21,036 bases of DNA from CAZAIO01 sp964485235 (lineage in GTDB: Bacteria > Chloroflexota > Dehalococcoidia > GIF9 > UBA5629): assembly GCA_964485235.1 (NCBI GenBank), contig CAZAIO010000041.1:1-21036 (forward strand), given 5' to 3'. Under the pieces are notes generated by a model. That model made no database searches. It was given only the letters and a program-made list of their open reading frames with translations, and was not told the DNA's origin. Positions 1 to 7,988 of this stretch are shown here, piece by piece (within the stretch, counting starts at the first letter, position 1; the number at the start of each line of letters is the position of its first letter). The position numbers were made by a program, and so were the translations under genes.

Positions 1-1
1 A

Positions 2-871
2 CTGGTGATTAGCATTCTGTCTATATCCATTCCAGATCATATAAATGCTCCATACTACCATATGATAGATAAAAAAGATTACCATACGTTTACCTGGATT
101 CAGAAATATGTCCCGAAAAATGATAACAAGGCACTTCTCGACCCATGGAAGGCGACGGCTTTTACCGCGATCACCGGTAAACATGTTTATAGAAATATTT
201 TTATAGATACAAGTCCAATTGATTCCATGATTTATCAATTTTTATCTGAACATTGTCAGGATGAGGATTTTCTTAAAGATGCCGGTATTTCGATAGTGTA
301 TAACCAGTCCGAATGCTTAAATAGTAACTTCATACATATCTATAATAATGTGTATATTCAGAATATAAACTATTCAAAATATGATGACAATAACTTACTA
401 AAGAATGCCAGTTTTTCTGCATTTCGCACTTCGGAAATGCCCTTAGACTGGTGGACATATTCACGCTACTCGCAACCAACCTTTATTTATCCAGGACGAG
501 GACTTAACGATGGTCCATGTATCAGTATAGAAATGAATAAAACGGAAATCCTTAATGAAACGCCCTTATCTTTCTGGGCGCAAAATGTACCTGTTTCTCC
601 CGGTGAATCCTACTATATTAGTGGATGGATTAAAACCGATAATATAATCGGTGAAGGCGGGGCTAAAATTGTTCCGCAATGGAATGCATCAGATAAATCA
701 TGGATTGATTCCGGGAAATTCATGAATTCCATCCAGGGGACACATGACTGGCAAAAATTCGAGGGAGTGGTGACTGCACCTGAAGGAGCAAGTATATGTA
801 CTTTCTGTTGTATGATGGCAGATTGTACCGGCAAAGCCTGGTTCGATGATGTTGTCTTTAAAGCACGGTAA
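2..871 (+). CDS. C-terminal part of a probable membrane glycosyltransferase with a carbohydrate-binding-like domain (5'-truncated)
   Basis: The frame is open to the left edge, so this is the 3' part of a longer gene; the GTG at 5 is only the first in-frame start-like codon and has no visible ribosome site. The first ~125 residues include a DYHTFTWIQKYVP stretch and a DPWKATAFTAITGKHVY stretch. These resemble the soluble tail of PMT/STT3-like membrane proteins, which have a W-I-x-x-x-x-P segment followed by a short aromatic/Gly motif. From about residue 130 to the end is a beta-sandwich of CBM4/9 type: it opens with LLKNASF, continues with a W-rich strand and YYISGWIKT, and closes with AWFDDVVF. 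I infer an envelope protein that adds or binds sugars. The family is not certain because the catalytic and membrane part lies outside the window. It converges with the minus-strand operon that ends at 977. Confidence 0.55.
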   Translation: MVISILSISIPDHINAPYYHMIDKKDYHTFTWIQKYVPKNDNKALLDPWKATAFTAITGKHVYRNIFIDTSPIDSMIYQFLSEHCQDEDFLKDAGISIVYNQSECLNSNFIHIYNNVYIQNINYSKYDDNNLLKNASFSAFRTSEMPLDWWTYSRYSQPTFIYPGRGLNDGPCISIEMNKTEILNETPLSFWAQNVPVSPGESYYISGWIKTDNIIGEGGAKIVPQWNASDKSWIDSGKFMNSIQGTHDWQKFEGVVTAPEGASICTFCCMMADCTGKAWFDDVVFKAR

Positions 872-913
872 TAGTCAGGAAATAATAAACTTTACATAAT
901 AATAACAATTTCG

Positions 914-960
914 TTATAGAATTTTTACACAATTATCTGCATGATTTCAGTATTCTATAA
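914..960. terminator. AT-rich inverted repeat between convergent genes, possible bidirectional terminator
   Basis: TTATAGAAT at 914-922 is perfectly complementary to ATTCTATAA at 952-960, with a 29-nt loop. It lies in the short gap between the convergent gene ends at 871 and 977, where a bidirectional terminator would be expected. The stem is only 9 bp and AT-rich, and there is no clear T tract, so this is a weak call. Confidence 0.3.
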
Positions 961-976
961 GACTTAGAATGTTGAT

Positions 977-1387
977 TTATTGTGGAGTGGTATAACCGTT
1001 GTTTTCAGATTCACCGTGGTCAGCAGGCGCAGGCGCATCAGGTGCACCCGTTTCCCCGCCACCTTCGATCTCTGTTACCGGCGCATCTACGACGATATTG
1101 AATCTGGTCTGTCCTGCGGCTGCAGATTGATCACATGAACCGCGGCAAAAAGGACATTCACCATTTACAAGAGGAGTATCGCAACAATCACAAAGTTGAG
1201 GTTCTTCAAGTTCGTTACGGTCATCGAGACGTCTTTGCATCTCCATTAAATAAGCCATTGTATCAGTAACGATTTTTTTGCCGGGAGTCTGGGCGGGCCC
1301 GGAATTTCGTAATGTGAAGCCGAGTACCAGCCCGACCACTACTACAACACCGCATACGGCAAGTATAATAATATTTTTCTTTTTCAT
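977..1387 (-). CDS. Membrane-anchored Cys-rich small protein, copy 2
   Basis: 136 residues with no family I recognise. A lysine-rich start is followed by one hydrophobic helix (about 6-26), consistent with a signal anchor that places the C-terminus outside. After a PGKK segment and an amphipathic stretch comes a compact Cys block: Cys66, 68, 69, 78, 81 and 85 (pattern C-x-CC-x8-C-x2-C-x3-C), followed by VTEIEGGG and an Ala/Pro/Gly/acidic tail. It is a clear paralogue of the protein at 2284-2667, with all six Cys at identical positions. The block could bind zinc or an Fe-S cluster, or form disulfides; the sequence does not decide. There is no Shine-Dalgarno upstream of the ATG. A TATACT box (1397-1402, minus strand) lies only 9 nt before the start, so a near-leaderless message is possible. 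It sits downstream of a strong hairpin that separates it from the lipoprotein gene. Confidence 0.7.
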   Translation of the reverse strand: MKKKNIIILAVCGVVVVVGLVLGFTLRNSGPAQTPGKKIVTDTMAYLMEMQRRLDDRNELEEPQLCDCCDTPLVNGECPFCRGSCDQSAAAGQTRFNIVVDAPVTEIEGGGETGAPDAPAPADHGESENNGYTTPQ

Positions 1388-1423
1388 CTATTCAACAGTA
1401 TACATTTGATAATTAAAATATAC

Positions 1424-1458
1424 AATGAGGCTATATTGCATAACAATATAGCCTCATT
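1424..1458 (-). terminator. Strong perfect hairpin, probable intrinsic terminator
   Basis: A 15-bp perfect stem (1424-1438 and 1444-1458, arm AATGAGGCTATATTG) encloses a 5-nt loop. On the minus strand it follows the lipoprotein stop by 16 nt and is followed by GTATATTTTAATT. The plus-strand side is A-rich, not T-rich, so it fits termination of leftward transcription. It would uncouple, or reduce expression of, the last gene (977-1387). Confidence 0.75.
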
Positions 1459-1474
1459 AATTAAAAACAATTTA

Positions 1475-2209
1475 CTATTGTCCTAATAATGTCTGTTTAA
1501 GTGCCTGAGCGGGTTTGTCGTTCGGAACAATTTCAGTTGTCTCTTTATAAAATGTCCATGTACCTTCATCAGGTTCGCCCAGTCCGGGACCGCTTACAAC
1601 GAAAGTAACATTATTCACTTTACTCACGTTCCAATCATCGATATGATTGACCAGATTTTCCATAGCTGCAATTGCTTTATCTCCGGCAGCCATAGCATTC
1701 TCTTTATTCTTTTCGAGCGTTGCTTTACGTGCTTCCAGTGACTGCTGAACAGCCTCATAGTCATATTTCGTTTTTGTAGTCACATCGGTTATTTCAATAG
1801 TGGAGTATGAATTCTCAGTCGGGCTACCTATATTCTCGACGGTAACAGACAAATCCGTAACAGCATATTGCTCATTGGCGAAATTTTCAGACAACCACGT
1901 TTTGTCAACACGTCTGGTGAAATCACCCGACTTTTTTTCTTCACGTATTTTAACTTTTTGCTCATCTACCCATGATAAAGCAGGGTCGACAAGGCGTTGT
2001 AATTGTAGTACTTTTACTTCGTTCGCAGTAATGTCAGTGTCAATCCTGTCCAGGTCGCTATTTACCCTGTACATGCCTTCGTCCAGTATTTTTATAAATG
2101 CCTGGGTAACATCCTCGTTTACATAAGAGGAATTATCAGCCTTACATCCTACAAACATACTTAAAAAAACACAGATAACAATAAGGCTATATAGCAGCCG
2201 TTTTTTCAT
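1475..2209 (-). CDS. Predicted lipoprotein of unknown function
   Basis: 244 residues. The N-terminus is a lipoprotein signal: MKKR, a hydrophobic core, then FVGC with Cys22 as the lipidation site (the lipobox is slightly unusual, with Phe at -3). The mature part is polar. Residues ~30-110 are helical with many Asp/Glu/Lys, ~115-150 look like beta strands (TVENIGSP, STIEITDVTTKTKYD), ~150-190 form a long Lys/Glu/Ala helix, and the end (VTFVVSGPGLGEPDEGTWTF) is again beta-like. No enzymatic motif was seen and I do not recognise the family. A good Shine-Dalgarno (GGAGGAG) precedes the ATG. It is sandwiched between the two Cys-rich membrane peptides, which suggests that the three act together at the outer face of the membrane, perhaps with the kinase ectodomains upstream in the operon. 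Confidence 0.75.
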   Translation of the reverse strand: MKKRLLYSLIVICVFLSMFVGCKADNSSYVNEDVTQAFIKILDEGMYRVNSDLDRIDTDITANEVKVLQLQRLVDPALSWVDEQKVKIREEKKSGDFTRRVDKTWLSENFANEQYAVTDLSVTVENIGSPTENSYSTIEITDVTTKTKYDYEAVQQSLEARKATLEKNKENAMAAGDKAIAAMENLVNHIDDWNVSKVNNVTFVVSGPGLGEPDEGTWTFYKETTEIVPNDKPAQALKQTLLGQ

Positions 2210-2283
2210 AAATCTCCTCCGTAATAGTGATATCTAGATACGATAAAATAAATAAACTATAATCTGAAACAATAAGATTAAAT

Positions 2284-2667
2284 CTAATCGTTACAACCAC
2301 ATCCGCCACCGCCACTCGCTGCGGCAGCAGCCTGTCCGCCGCCCTCAACTTCGGTTACCGGTGCATTTTCAACAATATTTATCCGGTTCAATCCTGCTGC
2401 TCCGGACTGGTCACATGAACCTTTGCAATAAGGGCATTCACCATTTACCATCGGTGTGTCACAGCAATGACAAAGTTCAGGTTCTGCCAATTCCCCCCGT
2501 TCGTCAAGAAGCCTCTGCATTTGCATCAAATAATTTCTTGTATCTTCCATAACTTTTTTACCCGGTGTTTGCCCGGATTTGGCCCCGCCTAAAGTGAGTC
2601 CAAGAACCAGTCCCACTATTACAACAACACCGCATGCTGCAATAATGATTATATTTCGCTTAGTCAT
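2284..2667 (-). CDS. Membrane-anchored Cys-rich small protein, copy 1
   Basis: 127 residues, paralogue of 977-1387. It has a single hydrophobic helix (about 5-26), PGKK at 35-38, and Cys at 66, 68, 69, 78, 81 and 85 within LCHCCDTPMVNGECPYCKGS. The paralogues match almost residue for residue in the anchor, the Cys block and the NIV..APVTE.EGGG stretch. They differ in the tail: this copy ends in Ala/Gly-rich sequence with a terminal GGGGCGCND, adding two more Cys. The start is firm because AAAGGAGGAAAGGGG precedes the ATG on the minus strand. Topology is inferred as N-in/C-out from the basic N-terminus. The function is unknown; a redox or metal-binding element exposed outside the cell is one possibility. 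Confidence 0.75.
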   Translation of the reverse strand: MTKRNIIIIAACGVVVIVGLVLGLTLGGAKSGQTPGKKVMEDTRNYLMQMQRLLDERGELAEPELCHCCDTPMVNGECPYCKGSCDQSGAAGLNRINIVENAPVTEVEGGGQAAAAASGGGGCGCND

Positions 2668-2780
2668 ATACCCCTTTCCTCCTTTTGTGTTCTATATACA
2701 ATTCTATAATATTTCAATAGAGATGTGTATTATATAATATAAAAAATTTATATATTTACTACATTATCATAAACAGGAAA

Positions 2781-4712
2781 TCAGCGTGGTACATAGATGA
2801 TAAGATTGTCATAAGCAATCAATGCCTCTCCGCCTGACTCTTTCGCAGCCTCAAAAGTAATTACTCCTTTGCCATAGGCATCATCTGTCACTTTAGACAA
2901 TTTCTGGTCATTCACATATGCCTCTATTGTATTACCTTTGCAGATCAGTTTAATGTGATTCGTGCTGTTTCCTTCATTAATATGACCTGATTCAGTCCAA
3001 TCTTTTAATGCAATCCACTCACCGTTGACCTGTTTTAATATAGCAAAGCTTGCTTTTCCCCCCGGCTCACCGCTGTTGATAAGAAAGTCGTAGGAATTTT
3101 CCTTGTCCACCTGTCTGAATCCTACCCCATACCAGACATTTTCCGGACCGGAAATAAGAGAAGCATCGACTTCAAGAGCAAAATCACCCAGAGGCCCGAT
3201 AACATCATTTGACCTTCCAAGGATATTATAATTATTTTCAACAACATTTAGCTGGTACTGCCCTTTTTTATATTCACTTGATCCCCATTCATCAGATCCT
3301 ACATACCATCCGCTTGAAGTACTTTGAAAATCATCCTGGAAAAGTAGTACGGACTCAGTACTCACGGTCGATGTATCTTTAAGGACGGTATTCACTAACA
3401 CAAGCGAGGCAATAACAAGAACTGCTACAATACCTATTCCTATCGTTAGCGGCTTATGACGTGACGTCCAACCGGTAACATAGCTGAAGATGCCTGCGCT
3501 TACAGATACATTAACGGAAAGACTTTTTTTACCTCCATTTGTTACGATGCTCAAGTCCGCCGTATCGGTAAAACCCGGTGCGAGATTTAATGCATCAACC
3601 GTAACCTGTACTTCTTGCGTTCCTGTCTCCAGTTCGATTGAACCCGGGGAATATTCGATCCATGGTCGGTCTATCTGAAGTTTACCGACCAGTTTGCTTG
3701 AACCTTCATTACTAACAATAATTTTCTTCGTATATTTCTTTCCCGGAATTATGTTTGAAAAGTCGATTGCATCACAGTCAACTGAAAGTATAGGTTCTTT
3801 TCTGATTATATTTTTCAGGTCATGGGTAAGACCGGTGAGCGAAGGGTAGCGATTCCCGACAACAGGTTCAAGCGTTTTCTGTAATACGGCATCCAGTTCT
3901 GAGGAAATGTCTGCATTAATACTTCTAATCTGAGGAAATACAGGATTTTTACCGCTTGCCATATCTTTACCGGAAATAAGTTGTTCCGGTACCGCAGGTA
4001 TATAACCGGTAAGCATGAAGAAAACAACGGCACCAATAGAGTAAATGTCGGAGCGAATATCTCCTTTTTCACGCCATTTCTCAGGAGGAATAAATATATA
4101 TTTTCCCGAATCGACATATGATTGAAGCGATATATGGTTGAGTTGATGAGAAGTATCGAAATCAACGAACTTAATAAATCCCTCGCTGGTAAGCATAATT
4201 GAACTGGTATTTATATCGCCATGTATAATATTTTGCTTATGTATGGGATTAACGATGTCACATATAGCGATTGCCCAGTGGATGACTTCCTCTTCTGTTA
4301 TTGTAATATCAGGATCTTTCTGCACCTGTGTTAGAGTTTTTCCATCTATATATTCAACTATAAGATAGTAAAAATCTTCTATAATGAAATGATCGAGCAG
4401 CATAGCGACATTGGGGAAATTAACCTGTGCAATTTGTAGTATCGCCTGTTCTATTTGTGCTTTTTCAGAATCAGATGAAATTCGCTTTTTCAACTGTTTA
4501 ACAATACAGGGTCGATCATATAACTTTTTATCTTTTGCAGTATATATGTAATACCTGCTACCAACGTAGAAGAGCTCATAGACTTCGTACCTGTCTTGAA
4601 GAAGTGTTCCGGGAGAAAGCGTTTCCTGTGCATCATATAGTAAATGATTGCAATGGGGGCATATAGTATTGCCGTAAATATAATTATTGTTGCAATTAGG
4701 GCATTCTGGCAT
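2781..4712 (-). CDS. Zinc-ribbon transmembrane Ser/Thr kinase homologue, probable pseudokinase
   Basis: 643 residues. Order: zinc ribbon (Cys4, 7, 18, 21); kinase fold ~40-300; beta-sandwich ~311-405 (BACON/Ig-like, IDRPWIEYSPGS ... TNGG); one membrane helix ~421-441; exported LamG-like/family-16-type domain ~456-643 (FQDDFQSTSSGW ... YDNLIIY). Lys72 (CIVKQL) is kept, but the Gly-rich loop is replaced by YVGSRYYIY. HRDxxxxN has become HGDINTSS (Asp166 kept, Asn replaced by Ser171), and DFG is DFD (184-186). Loss of the Mg-binding Asn and of the DFG Gly argues against normal catalysis. The paralogue immediately upstream keeps all these residues at the same positions. The gap between the two genes is 8 nt, so they are co-transcribed. 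A regulatory or scaffolding partner of the active kinase is the most economical role. Confidence 0.85.
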   Translation of the reverse strand: MPECPNCNNNYIYGNTICPHCNHLLYDAQETLSPGTLLQDRYEVYELFYVGSRYYIYTAKDKKLYDRPCIVKQLKKRISSDSEKAQIEQAILQIAQVNFPNVAMLLDHFIIEDFYYLIVEYIDGKTLTQVQKDPDITITEEEVIHWAIAICDIVNPIHKQNIIHGDINTSSIMLTSEGFIKFVDFDTSHQLNHISLQSYVDSGKYIFIPPEKWREKGDIRSDIYSIGAVVFFMLTGYIPAVPEQLISGKDMASGKNPVFPQIRSINADISSELDAVLQKTLEPVVGNRYPSLTGLTHDLKNIIRKEPILSVDCDAIDFSNIIPGKKYTKKIIVSNEGSSKLVGKLQIDRPWIEYSPGSIELETGTQEVQVTVDALNLAPGFTDTADLSIVTNGGKKSLSVNVSVSAGIFSYVTGWTSRHKPLTIGIGIVAVLVIASLVLVNTVLKDTSTVSTESVLLFQDDFQSTSSGWYVGSDEWGSSEYKKGQYQLNVVENNYNILGRSNDVIGPLGDFALEVDASLISGPENVWYGVGFRQVDKENSYDFLINSGEPGGKASFAILKQVNGEWIALKDWTESGHINEGNSTNHIKLICKGNTIEAYVNDQKLSKVTDDAYGKGVITFEAAKESGGEALIAYDNLIIYVPR

Positions 4713-4720
4713 TGTAATTT

Positions 4721-6937
4721 TTATCCATCCACCGGAAAATGAATTATTATATTATCAAAAATAACGTCCACTTGCGAATCCAGAGCCGTTCCGGACATGG
4801 CAGCAAGGGCTACAAATCCGCTCAGGAATTCATTATCGTCCAGTGTCGCAAGTATTTCACCGTTAACATATAGTTCCATTTTCGAGCCGATGCACTTAAC
4901 AGTAATATGATTAACAGAACCGTCGGTTTTTATATTTCCCGGTGCATTTGCTTCAACCAAAGTCGACCACTTGCCTGCTAATTGTTTCTCGACTTTATAA
5001 GCACCTTTATCACCGTATATCTGAAAATAATAGAAATTATCAAACCGGTTTATATCTTTCTGTCTTATAATAATACCGTAACTCGAATCAGGTGAAGAAA
5101 TCACTGGCTTTACGTCTATATCAAGTATGAAATCGCCTGTCTTGTCAATAGCAGGATTCATTCCTGCTATCATATTTCCCGGCTGTTTTACTGTAAGGCG
5201 ATATTGGCCGTTATCATAATTTGCTTCTCCAATATCATTAGAACTGACTGTCCAGCCTGAAGCGGGATTGTTAAAATCATCTTGAAATATAATTGTGGTT
5301 GTCGAAAGACTAACGGTAATCTGTGCACTACCTCCGTTTGTTTCTATGTCCACTACACCCGTATCTATAAAACCATACGGTAATTCTTTTGCATCTATGT
5401 GTACAGCAATATTTTCTTCGCCATAGGGTACCTTGAGTTCAGCGATGTTTACGATAAGCCAGTCTCTATCGCTTTGTACAGTTCCAGTCAGTATTCCACC
5501 GCCGTTATTTTTAACGACCAGATTCTTGGACTCACTAATATCCCCCGGTTTGATATCCTGAAAAGTAATTTCGCTTGAGTTGAGATTGAGGACAGGAGTT
5601 TTCATGACTGTTCCAGGTACAATGATCGCCGCAGCGACAACAACTATCACTGCCAGAATTATCCATTTCATGCGATACGCCCATGAAAATGCGGACGATA
5701 TCGCCCAATTCATAAATGATGCAGCAATAAATTCAACATCAATAAAGGATTCACCGCCATTTGTATTAATGTTTATCCTTCCGGTATCCCCTGTTCCCGC
5801 AGACAATGTGCCCGTATCAACAGTGGCGATAATAGACCGTTCCCCTGCATCAAATTCAACTGAAGATGGATTAACTGAAAGCCATGGTTTCGTTGTTGTT
5901 ATAGTCCCTCTGAGCTTATCAGTGCCAACGTTCATAAGCGTGAAATTCTTACTCTTCTTTTTTCCCGCTGCAATTTTTTGGAAGTCTATACGCTCACGAT
6001 CAACGCTCAAAACAGGACCTTTTATCTCAACAAGACTTTTTAATGCCTGTCCGAATTCAGCAGAAGAAGCATATCGTTGTTCTTTATCAAGCTGTAAAGC
6101 TTTTTGTAAAACATTTTCAAGACCAACCGATACTTTGGGATTCTTTTCTCTAATCGGCGGAAAAACCGGATAAAAATCAGATTGTTGCGGCCCCTGACCG
6201 TTAAGATATTCATTAGAAATCGGCAAAAATCCGGTAAGCAGAAAATAGATCGTTGCTCCGATCGCGAAGAGGTCCGACCGTGGCTCCGGCTGACCGAGCC
6301 ACTGCTCCGGAGGAGCATATCCAAATTTTCCCATTCCAGCAGTGCCACCTGCGGCAATATCCCTGAGCTCGCGCAAAGTTCCAAAATCTATAAACTTGAT
6401 GACACCGTCACTGGTGAGCATTATATTTTGCGGGCTTATATCTCTATGTACAATTCCTTCTTTATGAAGATAACCGGTTACCTCACACATAGAAATTGCC
6501 CAACGTAATACTTCCTCTTCGGTTAATTGGCCCTGCCGTTCATTGAATATCTGACTTAGGGTCTTCCCGTCTATATATTCAACAATAAGAAAATAGAACG
6601 GCCCCTCCACAAAATGGTCAAATATCATAGCGACGTTCGGGTGATTGAGTTTCGCCATTTCTACGGCTTCTTCTTCCAGTTTCCGAAGTTCACTCTCGGA
6701 CTTAACAGGTTCCTTCACCTGTTTCACCACGCATTGACGATCACGAAGTTTTGTGTCATTTCCAAAATATACGTAGCCCATACCTCCGGCATGGGCAAGT
6801 TCGTTCATCTTATATCTACCCTGCAAGATGGTACCCGGTCCTAGAACATCAGTAGAGAATGGAAAAACGAAACCGCAATACGGGCATGCTTCGTCTCCCG
6901 GTGTATAAGGATTATTACAATTTGGACAATTCGGCAT
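4721..6937 (-). CDS. Zinc-ribbon transmembrane Ser/Thr protein kinase (PknB/Hanks type)
   Basis: 738 residues. N-terminal zinc ribbon (Cys4, 7, 18, 21); kinase domain ~41-300 with Gly-rich loop AHAGGMGYVY, Lys72, HRDISPQN (164-171), DFG 184-186, PPE 209-211 and SDLFAIG; beta-sandwich ~311-405 on the cytoplasmic side; membrane helix ~424-441; second beta-sandwich ~448-545 and LamG-like domain ~550-735 outside. All residues expected for an active Hanks-type kinase are present. The ectodomain differs from the PASTA repeats of PknB and suggests a polysaccharide or envelope ligand; that is inference. AAGGTGA precedes the ATG. It lies between the FHA gene (46 nt upstream) and the pseudokinase (8 nt downstream). 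PP2C and FHA genes in the same operon are the expected phosphatase and phospho-Thr reader. Confidence 0.92.
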   Translation of the reverse strand: MPNCPNCNNPYTPGDEACPYCGFVFPFSTDVLGPGTILQGRYKMNELAHAGGMGYVYFGNDTKLRDRQCVVKQVKEPVKSESELRKLEEEAVEMAKLNHPNVAMIFDHFVEGPFYFLIVEYIDGKTLSQIFNERQGQLTEEEVLRWAISMCEVTGYLHKEGIVHRDISPQNIMLTSDGVIKFIDFGTLRELRDIAAGGTAGMGKFGYAPPEQWLGQPEPRSDLFAIGATIYFLLTGFLPISNEYLNGQGPQQSDFYPVFPPIREKNPKVSVGLENVLQKALQLDKEQRYASSAEFGQALKSLVEIKGPVLSVDRERIDFQKIAAGKKKSKNFTLMNVGTDKLRGTITTTKPWLSVNPSSVEFDAGERSIIATVDTGTLSAGTGDTGRININTNGGESFIDVEFIAASFMNWAISSAFSWAYRMKWIILAVIVVVAAAIIVPGTVMKTPVLNLNSSEITFQDIKPGDISESKNLVVKNNGGGILTGTVQSDRDWLIVNIAELKVPYGEENIAVHIDAKELPYGFIDTGVVDIETNGGSAQITVSLSTTTIIFQDDFNNPASGWTVSSNDIGEANYDNGQYRLTVKQPGNMIAGMNPAIDKTGDFILDIDVKPVISSPDSSYGIIIRQKDINRFDNFYYFQIYGDKGAYKVEKQLAGKWSTLVEANAPGNIKTDGSVNHITVKCIGSKMELYVNGEILATLDDNEFLSGFVALAAMSGTALDSQVDVIFDNIIIHFPVDG

Positions 6938-6983
6938 AATATTTCACCTTAAAGAATAGTTTAAAACCATATTACCATATTAT

Positions 6984-7968
6984 TTATTTCTCCAGCGTAA
7001 ATGATAAAAATATTTTTCCCATGATGATTTCATCATTATCCTGAAGTATATAATCTGAACCCTTTGTCAATCTTTTTCCTTTGTTAATAAATGTGCCGTT
7101 CGAACTACCAAGGTCTTCGATATGATAGTTATTGTCTTTATGGAATATACGTGCATGTTTACGGCTCAGGTAATTTCCGGGATCATCTTCCGTTAAGTCA
7201 ATTTCAGGAAAAGCACCGCTATCCGGGTCCCATCTGCCTAACGTAACAGATTCTTGTGTAATTGAAAATTCATAGCCTGTCCTTCCGCCGTGCTGAATCG
7301 TCAATTTTGCACCTGAACGAGAAGCGGTACGCGATTCTGAAGTAAAAGCAGGAACATTCACCGGTGAAGCTTTTAAAGTAGGCTGTTCCGGAGTAGCGGC
7401 ACCGAAGGGCTGTTTAGCTTGAACGGTGGGTTGCTCGAATTGAGAATGCGCAGGTTGTGCCGGACCTGCTTTTATTGTCGGTTGTTCCGGAGTGACCTGT
7501 CCGGGAGTTGCTTTTAAAGTTGGTTGTTCAGGGGTAACAGGTGCAGGAGCAGCTTTCATCGTCGGTTGATCGGGGACAGATGGAGCCACTTGTTTCGGCT
7601 TTGCTTTCTCGGTCGACGGTTCAAATGCCGGGCGCGGCGGTTGTGCCGGGCTTGCCTGTANNNNNNNNNNNNNNNNNNNNNNNNNNNNNNNNNNNNNNNN
7701 NNNNNNNNNNNNNNNNNNNNNNNNNNNNNNNNNNNNNNNNNNNNNNNNNNNNNNNNNNNNATACCGGGCGCGGCGGTTGTGCCGGGCTCGCCTGAACGGT
7801 CGGCTGGTCCTGTTTTACCGGAGCAGCCGGTGCCGGAGAGGCTTTCATCGTCGGTTGATCAGCTATGGACAAGGAGGACGATAAACTCGCACCGCACTTT
7901 TTACACTTATTGCTGCTTGCATCATTATCATTATAACCACATTTAGGACATTTAATTATATTGCTCAT
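6984..7968 (-). CDS. Zinc-ribbon, Pro-rich repeat and FHA domain protein (interrupted by the scaffold gap)
   Basis: I read this as one gene, though the 100-N gap leaves the two halves out of frame because its true length is unknown. The N-terminus (ATG at 7968, preceded by GGAGGAGG) is a zinc ribbon with CPKCGYND and CKKCGAS. A long Pro/Ala/Gln-rich linker follows with repeated [DE]QPT[MLIV][KQ]A units: two visible before the gap and five after it. The C-terminal ~100 residues form an FHA domain with LGR, SRKHARI and DLGSSNGTFIN, the phospho-Thr-binding signature. There is no membrane segment, so it is cytoplasmic. The repeated Thr sites next to a phospho-Thr reader, directly upstream of the kinase, suggest a GarA/OdhI-like substrate with many sites; this is inference. 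The linker length is unknown. Confidence 0.8.
7661..7760. other. Assembly gap (100 N)
   Basis: Exactly 100 undetermined bases, the conventional length for a gap of unknown size. Both flanks, read on the minus strand, carry nearly the same sequence encoding QASPAQPPRP, differing at single bases. The break therefore lies inside a tandem repeat of the FHA-protein linker, and repeat collapse is the likely cause. Confidence 0.97.
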
Positions 7969-7988
7969 GACAAACTGTCCTCCTCCAT

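Noticed and set aside
2260..2280. Terminator between the first Cys-rich gene and the lipoprotein gene (TAATCT/AGATTA stem)
   Set aside because: The stem is only 6 bp of AT-rich sequence; too weak to call, although the minus-strand downstream side is T-rich.
2781..4712. Pseudokinase features as a sequencing error or frameshift artefact
   Set aside because: The frame is intact over 643 codons and the substitutions are dispersed single-residue changes at several motifs.
5580..6173. A 197-codon plus-strand frame opposite the kinase
   Set aside because: It is antisense to a well-supported kinase gene and shows no family features.
6984..7968. Two separate genes (a short zinc-ribbon protein and an FHA protein starting at GTG 7589)
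   Set aside because: The linker sequence and frame continue upstream of 7589 into the gap with QASPAQPPRP on both sides, so one interrupted gene explains the data better.
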